Part shown: piece by piece, positions 1 to 10,438 of the stretch
Position numbering within the stretch: the first letter of the stretch is position 1
Layout of the letters: every line of letters starts with the position of its first letter
Origin: Oikopleura dioica
Lineage: Eukaryota; Chordata; Appendicularia; Copelata; Oikopleuridae
Reading direction: 5' to 3'
NCBI GenBank assembly: GCA_907165135.1
Contig: OU015568.1
Span: 1,620,501-1,684,500 of the forward strand
Length of the DNA: 64,000 nt
Program-made: the position numbers and the translations under genes
Notes under the pieces: generated by a model
The model's database searches: none
What the model was told of the DNA's origin: nothing
Seen by the model: the letters and a program-made list of their open reading frames with translations, nothing else

Positions 1-1987
1 AATGGTCGGAGCTCGTCTGGACTGGTTATCAGACGTTCGCTAGATCTACGAAGCTCTTCTTGGACGGTGGTTTTGTTTTCAATTGATCGATCCATAAAAT
101 GCGTTCCCATTCCAGAGATGAGGTGAACCAGCGGACCGAAAGTCATTCCTAGCTCTTTATTGCTCGCGTTTCCCTGCAGAGCTCGTTTGTAAACACCTTA
201 AGGAAAACCAATGTGAAGGACATTTAAGGAAACTCAAACCTTGACAGATAGCGGCCAATCGGAAGAAACAAAAAGCCAGATAGTAATCAAGGTCAAAATC
301 AACCTTCAGCCCTCGAACTTTTTTGTAATAATCGACAATTTCATCCACCGTTGGAATCATCTCTTCCTCCAAATCAAGATCTGAAACGCCAGAAAGACCC
401 TGCCCTGTTGATGGAAGATGATGTTGCATGCACATGTAGGCCAAATCAGCCAGCGGGTCCCCAAGGGTAGAGAGCTCCCAATCAAGAACACCGATGACAC
501 GATTTTCGGAAGGATGAAAGATGCAGTTGTCCATTCGGAAATCGCCGTGCACGACGGAAAGTGGAAGTTGTTGTCGAGGGACATTTTCACCCAGCCATTC
601 GGCTAGGTTCTCCATTGATTCGATTTCCTCGGTTTCCGCTGCACGATATTGTTTAGTCCATGTCTTCACTGTTCTGGCAAGATAACCCTTATCTTTCCCG
701 TACCCCTTCAGTCCGATTTCTAGAGGATTTACGTCATGAACAGCTGCTAGTGCTTCGATAACAGCCTTGTAGCAATCTTTTCGCTGTTCTTTTGGAACTT
801 CGGCCAAACCAGCGTCCTTGAACAATCGACCTTTCGAGAAATCCATGATGTAGAACGGAGTTCCGAGAATCGATTCATCTTCAACGAGACATCGCATAGT
901 CGGTACAGGAACACCTGCTTTCCCCAATGCGCTCATGACTTTGTATTCTCGCTCGACAGCGTGTGCCCCCTTCAAAAGCTTTCCTAGGGAACAGAAATGG
1001 TAAATGAAATCAAAGAAGATTTACCAGGAGGTTTCTTCCTCAAAACAAGCTCTTCGCCTGCGTATTTGATGTAATACGTCGGGTTCGATTGACCATGATC
1101 AAATTGCCGAAGAATTAGCTCATCCGCTTCAAGATCAAGCTTTTCTTTCAAAAGTTGTCTCAACTTTGCTTCATCGAGTTCCAATCCAGGTCGAAGCGGA
1201 GTCGTTGTTGATGGCCAGCCAACCAGGTCTCGCCCAATTATTTCTGACAGCTCATGAATTGCTTTTTGCGGCTTTCCAGTTTCTACCTTTATCGTCTGGA
1301 TACCCAATGCTTTCGCTACTTTGAGGTTCTTACCAATATCGTCGAGAAAGACGAGATCTTCAGGTGCCATTTCCATTTCAGAAATTATCTTTTCGTAAAT
1401 ATCCCTGTTGGGTTTTCGGGTCCCGAGCTTGGCAGATTCGACAACGACGTCAAAAAGGTCCTCTTTCATGATGAAACTCCGACCATCGTCGTTTTTCCAG
1501 TTGTTTGTCAAGATACCGATTTTGTAATCCAAGCTTTTCAAGGTCTGAATAGCTTCAATCGCATCAGGAATCGGTTCAGAAATCTTCGACTCCAAGAACT
1601 CCACAAAGCCCGTAACATCTACCTTCTGCCCGGTAAATTCGGAAAGTTCCTTCCCAAAAGCAGCTTCGAATTCTTTCGGGAGAAGTTCTCCTCTTTCGAA
1701 GGCGCTGAAAGCAGATTCATCGCCATTTTTGATGAGACATTTGACGATGGTGTTCTTCTTCAAATTGATCTTCTTTTCGAAATCTTTGATGATCGGAGTT
1801 GGGGATGGAATAACGACGCCTCCGAGGTCGAAAACGACGCCCTAGAAAGTTCATTTTCAAAGCAATTTAATGTAGAAATTATTCATGAACAAAATCAGCC
1901 CAAGAATAGCCCAATAAATTCAGCACTAACCTTGGTAGCAGCCCTTAGCCCCGACGCCCAAAAGTGGCTTCTCGCCGCCCTCAACAT
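1..1987 (-). CDS. ACAD10: ACAD10-like protein, 5' part (HAD + aminoglycoside-phosphotransferase-like domains), runs off the window
   Basis: Four exons are visible on the minus strand: 1931-1987, 1025-1841, 240-983 and 1-196, with introns of 89, 41 and 43 bp. The ATG at 1987 opens a basic N-terminus that could be a mitochondrial presequence. A HAD-type hydrolase domain follows, beginning with VVFDLGGV. The second domain is phosphotransferase-like, with LRKKPPGK, the Brenner motif VVHGDFRMDN and the metal-binding motif VLDWELSTLGDP. HAD plus phosphotransferase in this order is typical of ACAD10 (ACAD11 lacks HAD). The acyl-CoA dehydrogenase domain expected downstream lies outside the window. 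The family takes part in mitochondrial or peroxisomal breakdown of 4-hydroxy fatty acids; that role is from family knowledge. Confidence 0.88.
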
Positions 1988-2784
1988 TTTCTCTTTCCTG
2001 GCGGTGCTAAGTTTTTCAGGACTTGGAAAATATTTGCATCGAACTTTCGTCTCCTGGAAAATTCTGCAAAAGAATGAAAGCTATCCAATCTTTAAATTTG
2101 GCGCAATTTTCGAATTATAGACTGAGAGAAAAGTAAATTTACATAACACACCTCTATTTTTTTCTCAATTTGTCAAATTTATTATATAAGTTCTGAAAAG
2201 ATTTCTTCGATGAAGAATTTTTCCAATAACAAAATAAAAAAAATAGAAAGAAATAAATAAAATCAAGTCTTCCAGCAAATTGTTTTCCAGCAAAATAAGC
2301 TCCTCCAGCGCGCAGCGGAGGACATTCTCACGCTTCGAATAATTTTCCGCCCACAGGCTGACTCACCGCTCTCCACCTCCTGACGCGAAAAGCGCGCTTT
2401 CCGAGACAAAATTGACAAAAATTTGAAAACATTGATTCGCTCTGAGATTTCGAGACGAATAAAAAATAAGAGACTAATCGGACGAAAATAGAGTAAAGAA
2501 AATGAGCGACGAGGAAAGTGGTTAAAAATCTCATAAATTTGGAAATTTATATTTTATGCTATAATTTTGTGTTGAGTAGTAAAATTTGAATAAGATGGTT
2601 AACTTGTAAAGCGGCTGCGTGGCTTTTAATTCCAGATAATCATGATTTATTGGTATCAAAAATACTGTGGCCCACTGTAATGACCTCTGGTCGACCCTAG
2701 ATCCATTTTATCCCAATCTGCAGATGTTTATTCTGTTTCTCTCTTTAATTTTTAAAACCACGGAAAAAGACGTTTGACGAATTC
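1988..2784. other. Divergent intergenic region, probable promoter interval
   Basis: About 800 AT-rich bases separate the minus-strand ACAD10-like start from the plus-strand PPxY membrane gene. I see no gene, RNA or repeat here. A minus-strand ORF at 2328-2534 is low-complexity and unsupported. Confidence 0.5.
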
Positions 2785-3703
2785 ATGGACCATGTCAAAC
2801 AAGGCGCCATCGAAGTGGGCACTGACATCTGGCACTCGGCCTCCACCTTCTTCACCGGTCTTCTCTCTGAATCTTCAGAATCGAGCAGCAGCAGCTACGA
2901 TTACTACGATCCAAACCAGGGGCTCTCGGTTATAATCAATGGCAACTACGCCTCCATAATCGACCAGAACGGAAACAAAATTCCGATGACTGTCGTTGGC
3001 GAAAATATGTACAGACTTAACGACCGCACGAATTTGGTCATTACGTAAGTTCTTGAAGTTATACGATTAAAATGTCGAGAAACCGTTCGCGATTTTGAGA
3101 AAAAAAGTTTAGTAGATGATCCCCGCGCGGCTTTTTTTATATTTGACTTGAAGCCGCAATCGGCTTCTCGAGTTATTGAAAAGTAGAGACGTCAGGTCTA
3201 ATATTGATCCTATTATTTTTCTTTTTAGAAACGGCGGGCTAGCAGTTGTCTCCGTTGATGGAACAAAAATCGGCTACGAAATCGACGATTACGACTACCA
3301 GTACGAACTCAATGGAGGAGCATCTCCATTCATGATCTACGGACTTCTCTTCAGCTGCCTCATTTCTTTGATGATTCTTTTCGCAAGTGAGTGATTTTAA
3401 GATCTTTGAGAGCTTCCGCCTATCGTCATCTGGCCAATTTTTGGCTCTGCACGGCTTCTCGATCCTATTTTCTGTTCCTCATTCTATACCTTAGTCATGG
3501 TAAAACGCCGTCGAATGATGATCCACCGTCGCTACTTGCTTGCTCGTAACTCACTTGCCACCGCCGCCGATTTCGCTGTTGTCGATTCAGAAATCCCCTC
3601 CGTCAACAGCGATAAAGCCAAGAAAAACGTCAACGACGCCCCGCCCTCCTACGAAACGGTCACTGAGCAAGACAAAATGCTTCCCAAATATGAAGACGTT
3701 TAG
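2785..3703 (+). CDS. Small single-pass membrane protein with PPxY tail
   Basis: Three exons in consistent phase: 2785-3044, 3229-3386 and 3495-3703. The N-terminal half is Ser-rich and acidic with a YDYYDP stretch. A hydrophobic segment (about residues 125-145, FMIYGLLFSCLISLMILFA) is followed at once by a basic stop-transfer (KRRRMMIHRR). The tail ends with PPSYETV and PKYEDV. PPxY is the ligand of WW-domain proteins such as Nedd4-type ubiquitin ligases, and the C-terminus could bind a class III PDZ domain. Intron 1 carries a copy of the GCCGC palindromic repeat. I do not recognise the family. No signal peptide is obvious at this ATG, so an upstream exon may be missing. Confidence 0.65.
3105..3175. 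repeat. GCCGC palindromic repeat, copy in intron
   Basis: Imperfect copy of a short hairpin family (GAAGCCGCAAGCGGCTTC core) inside intron 1 of the PPxY gene. It has a GCGCGGCTTT arm and a GAAGCCGCAATCGGCTTCTC arm. Confidence 0.6.
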
Positions 3704-3817
3704 CTTTTCCTTCCTGTTTTCTCCTCCCATTTTTTCATGATGTCACTGACTCGTACTTTATTTCGCTCAAAGTCGAGTTAAACCAATTGCTTACACATAT
3801 AAATCCCCCTCTGAGCT

Positions 3818-3852
3818 CGGCAACCTGTGTAAAAAACCCGAGTCAGGGTCTG
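3818..3852 (+). repeat. Single end of the CAACCTGTGT dispersed repeat
   Basis: GGCAACCTGTGTAAAAAACC followed by CGAGTCAGGG matches the ends of repeats at 29692-29745, 51160-51285 and 57530-57550. Only one end is visible here, just upstream of the hAT-like element. Confidence 0.5.
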
Positions 3853-3880
3853 AAAGATCTTTAGAAAGACTGCCGAGCGC

Positions 3881-4701
3881 CAGGGGTGACCATTTGGGCA
3901 AAAACGCTTTTGGGCGGGCATTTGGTCGGCTCAACGCCTGAAAATAGGCTGGGCAACATGGGATACGTCGGGCATTTGGGCATTTTCTGGGCAGTTGGGC
4001 ACCATTGGGCAGCTGGGCAAATGCCCACCGGGGAAAATCACGAATGTGGGCGTTTTCCTGCCCGCTTATTGGTCGTTAAGCTCGCAAAGAAAAAAAAGAT
4101 ATAAGGAGAAGGTTCTGCAAGGGTGTGTGAAGTGGACCTCAATGGTTAGCTGTCTACCTTTGACCTCCTGATCCTTTTATGAAATTATCCACCCCGTTAA
4201 CTCGACTTTTTTGCGGAGATGGTTCTGCAAGGGTCTGTGAAGTGCACCTTGAAGGTTAGCTGTCTACGGTAGACTCTACCCTTGACCTCCAGATCCTTTT
4301 TATCCCTTATTTTTGAACCCCTTGTTCGAGACGGTTATGCAAGAGTGTGTGAAGTGGACCTTTATGGTTAGCTGTCTATTCTTGACAACCGGACGGAACT
4401 TTTACATAATTATTTTTTCGACCCCTTTTAAATATTTTCCAAACCTTTCAAGATCCTTTTTTTGCTTAAAATTCGTTCAATCACTTCAACTGAAACAAAT
4501 TATTAAAAGAAAAGTAAAAAAGTAAAGTTTTAAGAAGCCTGAAATGCCGGGAAAATTTTTGCCCGAAAAATTGCCCAATCGCCCGGCATTCTGGGCACAT
4601 TGGACTGGTCGGGCATTTGGTCGGCCCGGGTCTTGATTTTTGGTATTGGGCGGGCAATTGGTCGGCCCGACGATAATTTTTTGCCCAAATGGTCACCCCT
4701 G
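3881..4701. mobile_element. hAT-like non-autonomous element (821 bp) with 8-bp target duplication
   Basis: The ends are inverted repeats starting CAGGGGTGACCATTTGGGCA at 3881 and ending with its complement at 4701. The insertion is flanked by the direct repeat CCGAGCGC at 3873-3880 and 4702-4709. An 8-bp target duplication with CAGGGGTG ends is the signature of hAT transposons. There is no transposase ORF, so the element is non-autonomous. Subterminal regions are rich in GGGCA/TTGGGC motifs, a possible transposase-binding array. Confidence 0.85.
4111..4388 (+). repeat. Three imperfect ~110-bp tandem repeats inside the hAT-like element
   Basis: Copies begin at about 4111, 4221 and 4333. Each starts GGTTCTGCAAGGGTGTGTGA or a close variant, continues to GGTTAGCTGTCTA and ends near GACCTCCTGATCC. 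The third copy is truncated. Confidence 0.75.
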
Positions 4702-4709
4702 CCGAGCGC

Positions 4710-5403
4710 CTATCCTAATAATGTAGCCGCAAAGTGGCTTCTCAAAATCACCACTCAAATCTGATTTGATTGGTAATTTGTATAAATTCTTGAGAACGCG
4801 ACTTTTCTAGAGGTCTTTCAGACTTTCTCTCATGTTTTCTACGTAGGCAGGCGAGCCAAGATCCCCTGGGAAGTTGGCAGCTCCAACTCTTCAGTGATAC
4901 AGCTTTCTTTTCTTTGTCACTGCAGGCCCATTTCGCCGATCTTTTAAACCGGCTTATCCCTTTCTTGTATTCTCAATGTCTCTGAATGAACCTCTCCCGA
5001 ACCTGAAAACGACTGAAAAGTATTGTATCTTTTTTTCTTTATCCTCTAATCGACTATTCAATTATTGCTCCTCTTTATCTGTAAATGCTCTTCAATTCAC
5101 TCTTTCTCTTTCAATTCTACTCAAAATACAACAAAAATATTCCTGAAAAAACACCCGTAAATTAGTCCTTACTTGCAGGATATAAAGTAATTACCCTAAC
5201 CATTGAGAAGCCGCTTGCGGCTTCGACCATACAATAAACTACTCCCGCTCAGCGTGGCTTATTCTTCGTTTCACCCAAAGCCGCAAGCGGCTTCTCGAGA
5301 AGCATGAGTTCTAGATATGCTTGTTTTCAAATTTAGAAACAAATTTAGCTTAAAGATTTGAAATAAAATCAAGTAGAACTTTTCTTTTGCCAGCTGATTA
5401 GCG
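4710..5403. other. Intergenic AT-rich interval
   Basis: There is no coding signal. Apart from a degenerate GCCGC copy near 4724-4745 and the hairpin repeat at 5203-5300, the interval is pyrimidine-rich sequence without recognisable features. Confidence 0.5.
5203..5300. repeat. GCCGC palindromic repeat (about 98 bp)
   Basis: The left end TTGAGAAGCCGCTTGCGGCT and right end AAGCCGCAAGCGGCTTCTCG are inverted copies about 60 bp apart, and each end is itself a small hairpin. A near-identical unit lies at 5940-6041. Confidence 0.75.
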
Positions 5404-6237
5404 ATGGTATGTAATGGGTTCATGATCAATAAGAATCGAGCTCCGATGCAACGAGAGAATCATTCATCGGACGAAGAAGACGAGGATTGGAATCCAATGC
5501 CGATAGTTGATGCTCCGGAGGAGTTAGAAGACGAGGGTTGGAATCAACTACCGATAGTTGATGCCCCGGAAGAGATAGAAGACGAGGAAGAAGTAGCTGC
5601 TGTTCAAATTGAATTTGTGCCGGTGCCACAAGCAGATTTTCCGATGTATGAAGAAGTCATGTCCCGCGTTGGTCTTTTCCCGCTAGTGTCCAATGATGGT
5701 GAAGAAAAAATACAACAGCTTCGCCGAGAGATTGACAACCTTATTCAAGAGGGACTTCTCGACTTTACGATGAGCCCAATCTTCGGCCGGACGCTTCATG
5801 AAATTGCAATAACTTTGCGATTTTTCTTCATCCAGAAGTTATACGGTCGAGATCTGGCGATCAACGTTTTAGTCGAAAGAGCTGGTGGTTTTCAAGAAAG
5901 GTCCGGTTAAAAATTGATCTTTGACCGAATAAAACCAAAATTGAGAAGCCGCTTGCGGCTTCTATTAAAGATGGAAGAGTGGCGCTCTACTCGTCTTTAT
6001 CTTTTCTTTTGAGCTCAAAGCCGCAAGCGGCTTCTTGATGTACTCTAATATAAAATACTTGACACATTTTTGACCGTTAAAAGTGCCAGAGAATTCATCA
6101 GATTCATCACCGAACTACACAATGTAGGAACAGACTACGATCAACGCAATTATATTATGATGATGATCGAACGACGAGACCGTTCTGACGAAATGCCTGA
6201 CTTTGATCCTCATGCTGAAATTGCCAATTTGGCGTGA
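5404..6237 (+). CDS. Hypothetical acidic-repeat protein (216 aa)
   Basis: Exon 1 is 5404-5900 and exon 2 is 6084-6237, joined in phase 2 across a GT-AG intron. The intron contains a GCCGC hairpin element. The N-terminal 65 residues hold two tandem copies of an acidic unit, DWNPMPIVDAPEELED and GWNQLPIVDAPEEIED. The C-terminal part is predicted helical with no recognised domain. No signal peptide or membrane segment is seen. The next gene starts 137 bp downstream on the same strand, so the two may be co-transcribed. Function unknown. Confidence 0.6.
5940..6041. repeat. GCCGC palindromic repeat inside an intron
   Basis: A second complete hairpin unit lies wholly within the intron 5901-6083. 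Its ends are TGAGAAGCCGCTTGCGGCTT and AAAGCCGCAAGCGGCTTCTT, and the spacer differs from the 5203 copy. Confidence 0.75.
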
Positions 6238-6374
6238 ACGAAAACGAAAAGATAAGAAAAAAACTTATTTTGACTGCCCGTATTGAAACTGTATTCGAAC
6301 GAATTACTGTTACTTTAGTGCAGTCTGTAATCCATTTATCGGAAAAAAGAATTTTTGAAAATAGAATCTTCAGA

Positions 6375-7094
6375 ATGGGCAATTCAAAGTCGACTCCCTC
6401 GGAGCAAGTTATCTTCTCTCCGAGCGAAGTGTACGTCATTCTATACGAGAATGGCGTGACAAACAACACCATCATCAATCGATCAATCAACGCTTCGACG
6501 GCAGTGAGCAGCAATACAGAAGTCCCGGCAATCGCATCAATCGTCTTCAAGGGCACGGAATTTGTGTACGACAAGACAATCAAGGAATTCGCAGAGCCAG
6601 GGAGCATCAAGCCTAATATTCGGGAACGTTTCAATCTTGCCCAAGAATTCGATGAAAGTTTCAATGATTTGTCGACTGAAGAATGGTTCAGAATAATTGA
6701 CCAATTGGAAGATGACTTCAAGTAAGAATATGAAAGCATTTATTCTATACTTATACATATCGTCTTTTCGATGAATCAACATTGAATACACCTCTAGTCT
6801 CTTTTTCACCCCTTCTTTAGTCATTCAACTTACGACTGGTGTACTCACAACTCGCTACATTTCGTCCAACGAGCCTGCGAATTCTTCAATGTCGATATTC
6901 GAGCTCGACAGGATTTTCGGAGGATGCTAGAAGACATGTTCAGAGTCGAGCATAAATTCATCCAGGGATTCTATAATATGGCTGGTACAGCTCTGTATGC
7001 TGCTGGAACTGCACTTGGCATGGCTAACCCTGCGAATCCCATTGCTCCGGGTCTTCTTCAAGGAAGGGGTTCTACCTTACAGACCCTAAACTAA
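6375..7094 (+). CDS. Hypothetical protein with predicted N-myristoylation signal (206 aa)
   Basis: Exons are 6375-6721 and 6821-7094. The frame is open upstream to 6234, but the ATG at 6375 gives MGNSKSTPSE, a good N-myristoylation motif (Gly2, Ser5/6), and is preferred. Exon 2 contains WCTHNSLHFVQRACEFF, with a Cys/His/Asn cluster of the kind seen in papain-like folds such as LRAT or PPPDE; this is only a suggestion. A small-residue hydrophobic stretch (GTALYAAGTALGMANPANP) lies near the C-terminus. AATAAA signals follow at about 7200 and 7270. Function unknown; membrane attachment through myristate is inferred. Confidence 0.6.
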
Positions 7095-7298
7095 AAATCA
7101 AGCTGAATTCTTATTTGAAAAGCTCCCACAAAGCCTCACGGATGATTGCGCCCAACAATCCTCTTCATCGACCACTTCAATGACCCAAAAATGTCTTCAT
7201 GAATAAATTTCGCACCTGATTTAATACCCTGTCCAATAATTCAGCCCCTGCCTTCCCACTTCTCACTGAAAAATAAATCCACAAAAGTTCCATTTTTT

Positions 7299-7535
7299 AT
7301 GCTTGGTTTTGTTCCAAAAGATCGGCCATTTTGGGAAGTTCCTTGGAAGTTATTTGTAACGGGCTTTTTGTTACTTGTTTATCTTTACATTTGGTCGATT
7401 TTCTTGGCGATCATCAGGTCGATTGTTCAAGAGAAGTTGTTTTTGAGAAGGAGGAAACGAGCTCTTCAGGACATGAGAATCGCGGCTCCGAAAACATATT
7501 TCATCATTTTGATAAAAATTAATAAGTTCTCATAG
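7299..7535 (+). CDS. Small predicted membrane protein (78 aa)
   Basis: A single-exon ORF from ATG 7299. It has one strong hydrophobic segment (about residues 19-42, FVTGFLLLVYLYIWSIFLAI) followed by a basic cluster (LRRRKRALQDMR), a plausible membrane anchor with cytoplasmic tail. There is no homology I recognise. It may be real or a chance ORF. Confidence 0.35.
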   Translation: MLGFVPKDRPFWEVPWKLFVTGFLLLVYLYIWSIFLAIIRSIVQEKLFLRRRKRALQDMRIAAPKTYFIILIKINKFS

Positions 7536-7794
7536 TTCACATGGGGTTTTTACTGTTGACAGCTTTTCTAAAGAGAAGTTATTTAACAAACTTACTTATT
7601 TTACCAAGTATACACCAGGGTTGAGTTTTTATTTATTGAATTCATGTTAGGGAGCTTACTTTGAGATTAAAGATCCTTCTTTGATAATTTCTCCTTTCAA
7701 ATTTTTGAGCCACAGGCAGATCTTGGAACAATTCCTTGGAACACGAGCTCACCAGCATCTAACTGTTGTCTTTTTTCACTAGAATTTTTGTGCG

Positions 7795-9443
7795 ATGCTC
7801 GCTGCGGCAGATTCTATCGACGACGACCTACCAATCGAAAATTCTGAAAGTGATCCAGTTCCAGACCCAGTTGATTCTTTGTCGGAAAAAGTGATGGAGC
7901 AAGCACTTGAGGGAAAGCTAGAGATTCAGATCACCGACGCCGTGTCAGAAAAAGAGACGATCAAGTTCAAGATTCAAGTCAAGAGCGACCTTCAGAGTTA
8001 TACAGAATCGAGAGGACGCGAATTCAAAGTTGAGAGAACGCATCACGAGTTTTCTTGGCTGCACAGTTCTTTGAGTGAGAATCAGATGTACGCAGGGTAT
8101 CTCATCCCGCCAAAGCCACAGAAACCCGACTTTTCCTCACCGAGCAAACAGCTTCACGACATTTCTGAAAAAGAAGAAAAGCTTCCTAAAGAAGATATCG
8201 CTTTTCTCAAGGTTAGCCCTTTCCTTACTCATCCTCCTTCCAAAAAACCCTCTTTACCTCCATTTAGACCGACCTAGAAGACAAGTACCTCGCCCAGTTC
8301 AAAAAAGCAGTCTCAACACATGAAATCTTCCTCAACAGAATCTGCCAGCATAAAATTCTCAGGTTTGCTTCATTATTTTTCCTTTTTCTCAATCCTTTTC
8401 TTTAGAAACGATCATGATTTACGAATCTTCCTAACTTTCGATGGCGAATTGAACGTCAGAAGTAAAAACACGAAAGAGCGGCTAACTGGTTGGCTGAGAA
8501 AGGGCGAAATGGCAATTCAAGCTGCTTTCAACGACCGTGTCAAAGATCCTGATCCATTTTTCGAGAAGAACAGAGTTTTTATCAACGAATACGAGCTAAG
8601 AATCGACAATGGAAAGAGGAAATCAAAAGAAGTTACGAAAGAATATGGATTGATCAGCAAAGAACTCATGGCGATCATGGTCGAAGTTAAAAGAATGGCG
8701 GCGTCAGAGGCCAAAAAGTAAGAAATTATTACTAGCAACAAGAAGCTGCTAACAGCTTCGAGACTACCAAGTTGGGATTATCACAAAAATTTTAGCCCTG
8801 AAGCTCGAAAAATCGCTTTGGAGAGATGTCTGAATATCGTCTGCCGTGATCTTCCAAAAATTCAAAAGTGGGAAGGCAGAATGGGCTCAGACACGGAACT
8901 GAAGCTGGTTGATTTGATGCGATATTATGTCGCGGAAACAGAGTCTGTCAAAGAACTTCTAATTCGGTAAGCAGCAACTCTGTAATCTCAGCCGAAGACA
9001 ATTTTAGTCGGCAGCAGAGTCTTGACGATCTCGATCGGAAAAATCGAGATCTTGAGGCGGCGAAGATCAAGAATAAGAATGTACAGCACTTTGAAGCTCG
9101 AAAAACAGTAAGCACAATGTTGATTTCACCTCTTACTAGAATTAAGGCTGCTGTGGAGCATAAAGATAAACTAGCATCAGCGGGGAAAGAAGAACTCGTC
9201 AGATTTGAGAAAAATCGTGAAGAAGCTTTTGTCAAAAATCTTGAAGAACATGCAGCACTGCAGCTCAAACACTCACGCCAAAAAGTCAATGTCTTGGAAA
9301 ATATGATCAAGGTAACTTTATATTTCTATCTAATACACTGGTTGTTCTGTGCCGACGAATAATGTCTAGCATCTTTTTTCATTTTTTCTGTTGAAATAAA
9401 AACGAATTTTAAGGCACTGGAGGCAGCAGAAGGCGAACTCTAG
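7795..9443 (+). CDS. SNX6: Sorting nexin 5/6/32 family protein (429 aa)
   Basis: Seven exons: 7795-8211, 8268-8362, 8406-8717, 8796-8966, 9008-9107, 9147-9311 and 9414-9443, all in consistent phase. The N-terminal half is a PX domain (LEIQITDAVSEKETIKFKIQ; GREFKVERTHHEFSWLH; GYLIPPKPQKPDF). The C-terminal half is a BAR domain (DLMRYYVAETESVKELLIR; KNLEEHAALQLKHSRQKV). SNX5/6/32 proteins dimerise with SNX1/2 to form the membrane-bending part of the retromer-associated sorting complex on endosomes. The length is close to the vertebrate proteins (about 405 aa). Assignment to SNX5, SNX6 or SNX32 individually is not possible from this reading. Confidence 0.92.
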
Positions 9444-10438
9444 TTTCTTCAAGTCCATTTCTTCTCGCTTCTTGCCGCATTGAACGATTGAAATCAGCTT
9501 CTTATCATCCTTCTTCCATTCTCGCCTTTCTTTACCCTTCGAAATCAAGGAAGACAACCAATTATTCCAAATTCACGAAAAACTTCAAAAAACTTCGCCA
9601 CGATCAACATCACGAGCCAAAAAACTGTACTCCAGTGCAATAAACATTTCTTTCATTTTGCCTAATCATCGAAGATACACGGACACCTTCTTTCGAAACC
9701 AGCATCATTGAAAATTATCAGCGTCATTGTGTACTCTGCTCTCTACGATTGATAGATTTTAAAAACCGTTATTCATTCTGCTTCGCCATTTCTGTATAAA
9801 CTCCGAATAAAGACATAAATTTATTTACCGCCAATGCATCAAATCGGCCAAAATTACCATTTGAGAGGTCTAATCTAATTATTGTTGCATTGAACTTATT
9901 TTTTGCATCATCAGACTTGCATGAATATGGGAAGACATAGACAGAAGGCATGATTCAGGTTTCTATACGGGTTGCCGAGATCAGAACCTCTGATTCAGAA
10001 GCTTGCAGTGTAAGGATCGTGATACTCTTCGTTTCGGGCAATTTTTACGCCTGGGTAAGCAAACTTATTTGAAGTCCTTGAACGTCGAATATTCACGTTC
10101 CATACATTCTACATCTATTCAAAAATACGATAGCGAGGATTCGAACTTTTGTAAAGAAATCGCTTTTGACCGCAGAAGAGTATCAGCTAGAAAGTCAAAG
10201 AGAGTGGGATAAAACTGTTCTTGAAAGTGGATTACACAGATCTTTAAACTAATTAGGATGCTTTTATATACAAAGAAATTTCTTCGGAGCGCTCTCTATC
10301 CCCACGAGCAACACCGTATAAAATGCCCATTGTCGTTTCTCCACTATTCAAATACTGAAAACACGGGTCATTACTTTACCCCTTGTACATCCTGTCATTT
10401 GTCAGCTCAGAACTTACCGACCTTTGATTTTTCGCTGA
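9444..10438. other. Intergenic interval, nothing recognised
   Basis: About 1 kb between the sorting nexin gene and the TSP1/EGF gene. Weak AT-rich polyadenylation-like motifs occur near 9645. I see no convincing ORF, RNA gene or repeat. Confidence 0.5.

Noticed and set aside
1254-2120. Long plus-strand ORF of 288 codons
   Set aside because: It is the antisense shadow of the ACAD10-like HAD domain, whose minus-strand reading has clear family motifs and phased introns.
6155-6739. 194-codon minus-strand ORF
   Set aside because: Antisense to the candidate myristoylated protein, which has a good start context and a phased second exon.
5404-7094. A classical larvacean operon of the two adjacent plus-strand genes
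   Set aside because: Spacing of 137 bp is larger than the few tens of bases usual in larvacean operons, and no clear spliced-leader acceptor was identified; kept only as a possibility.
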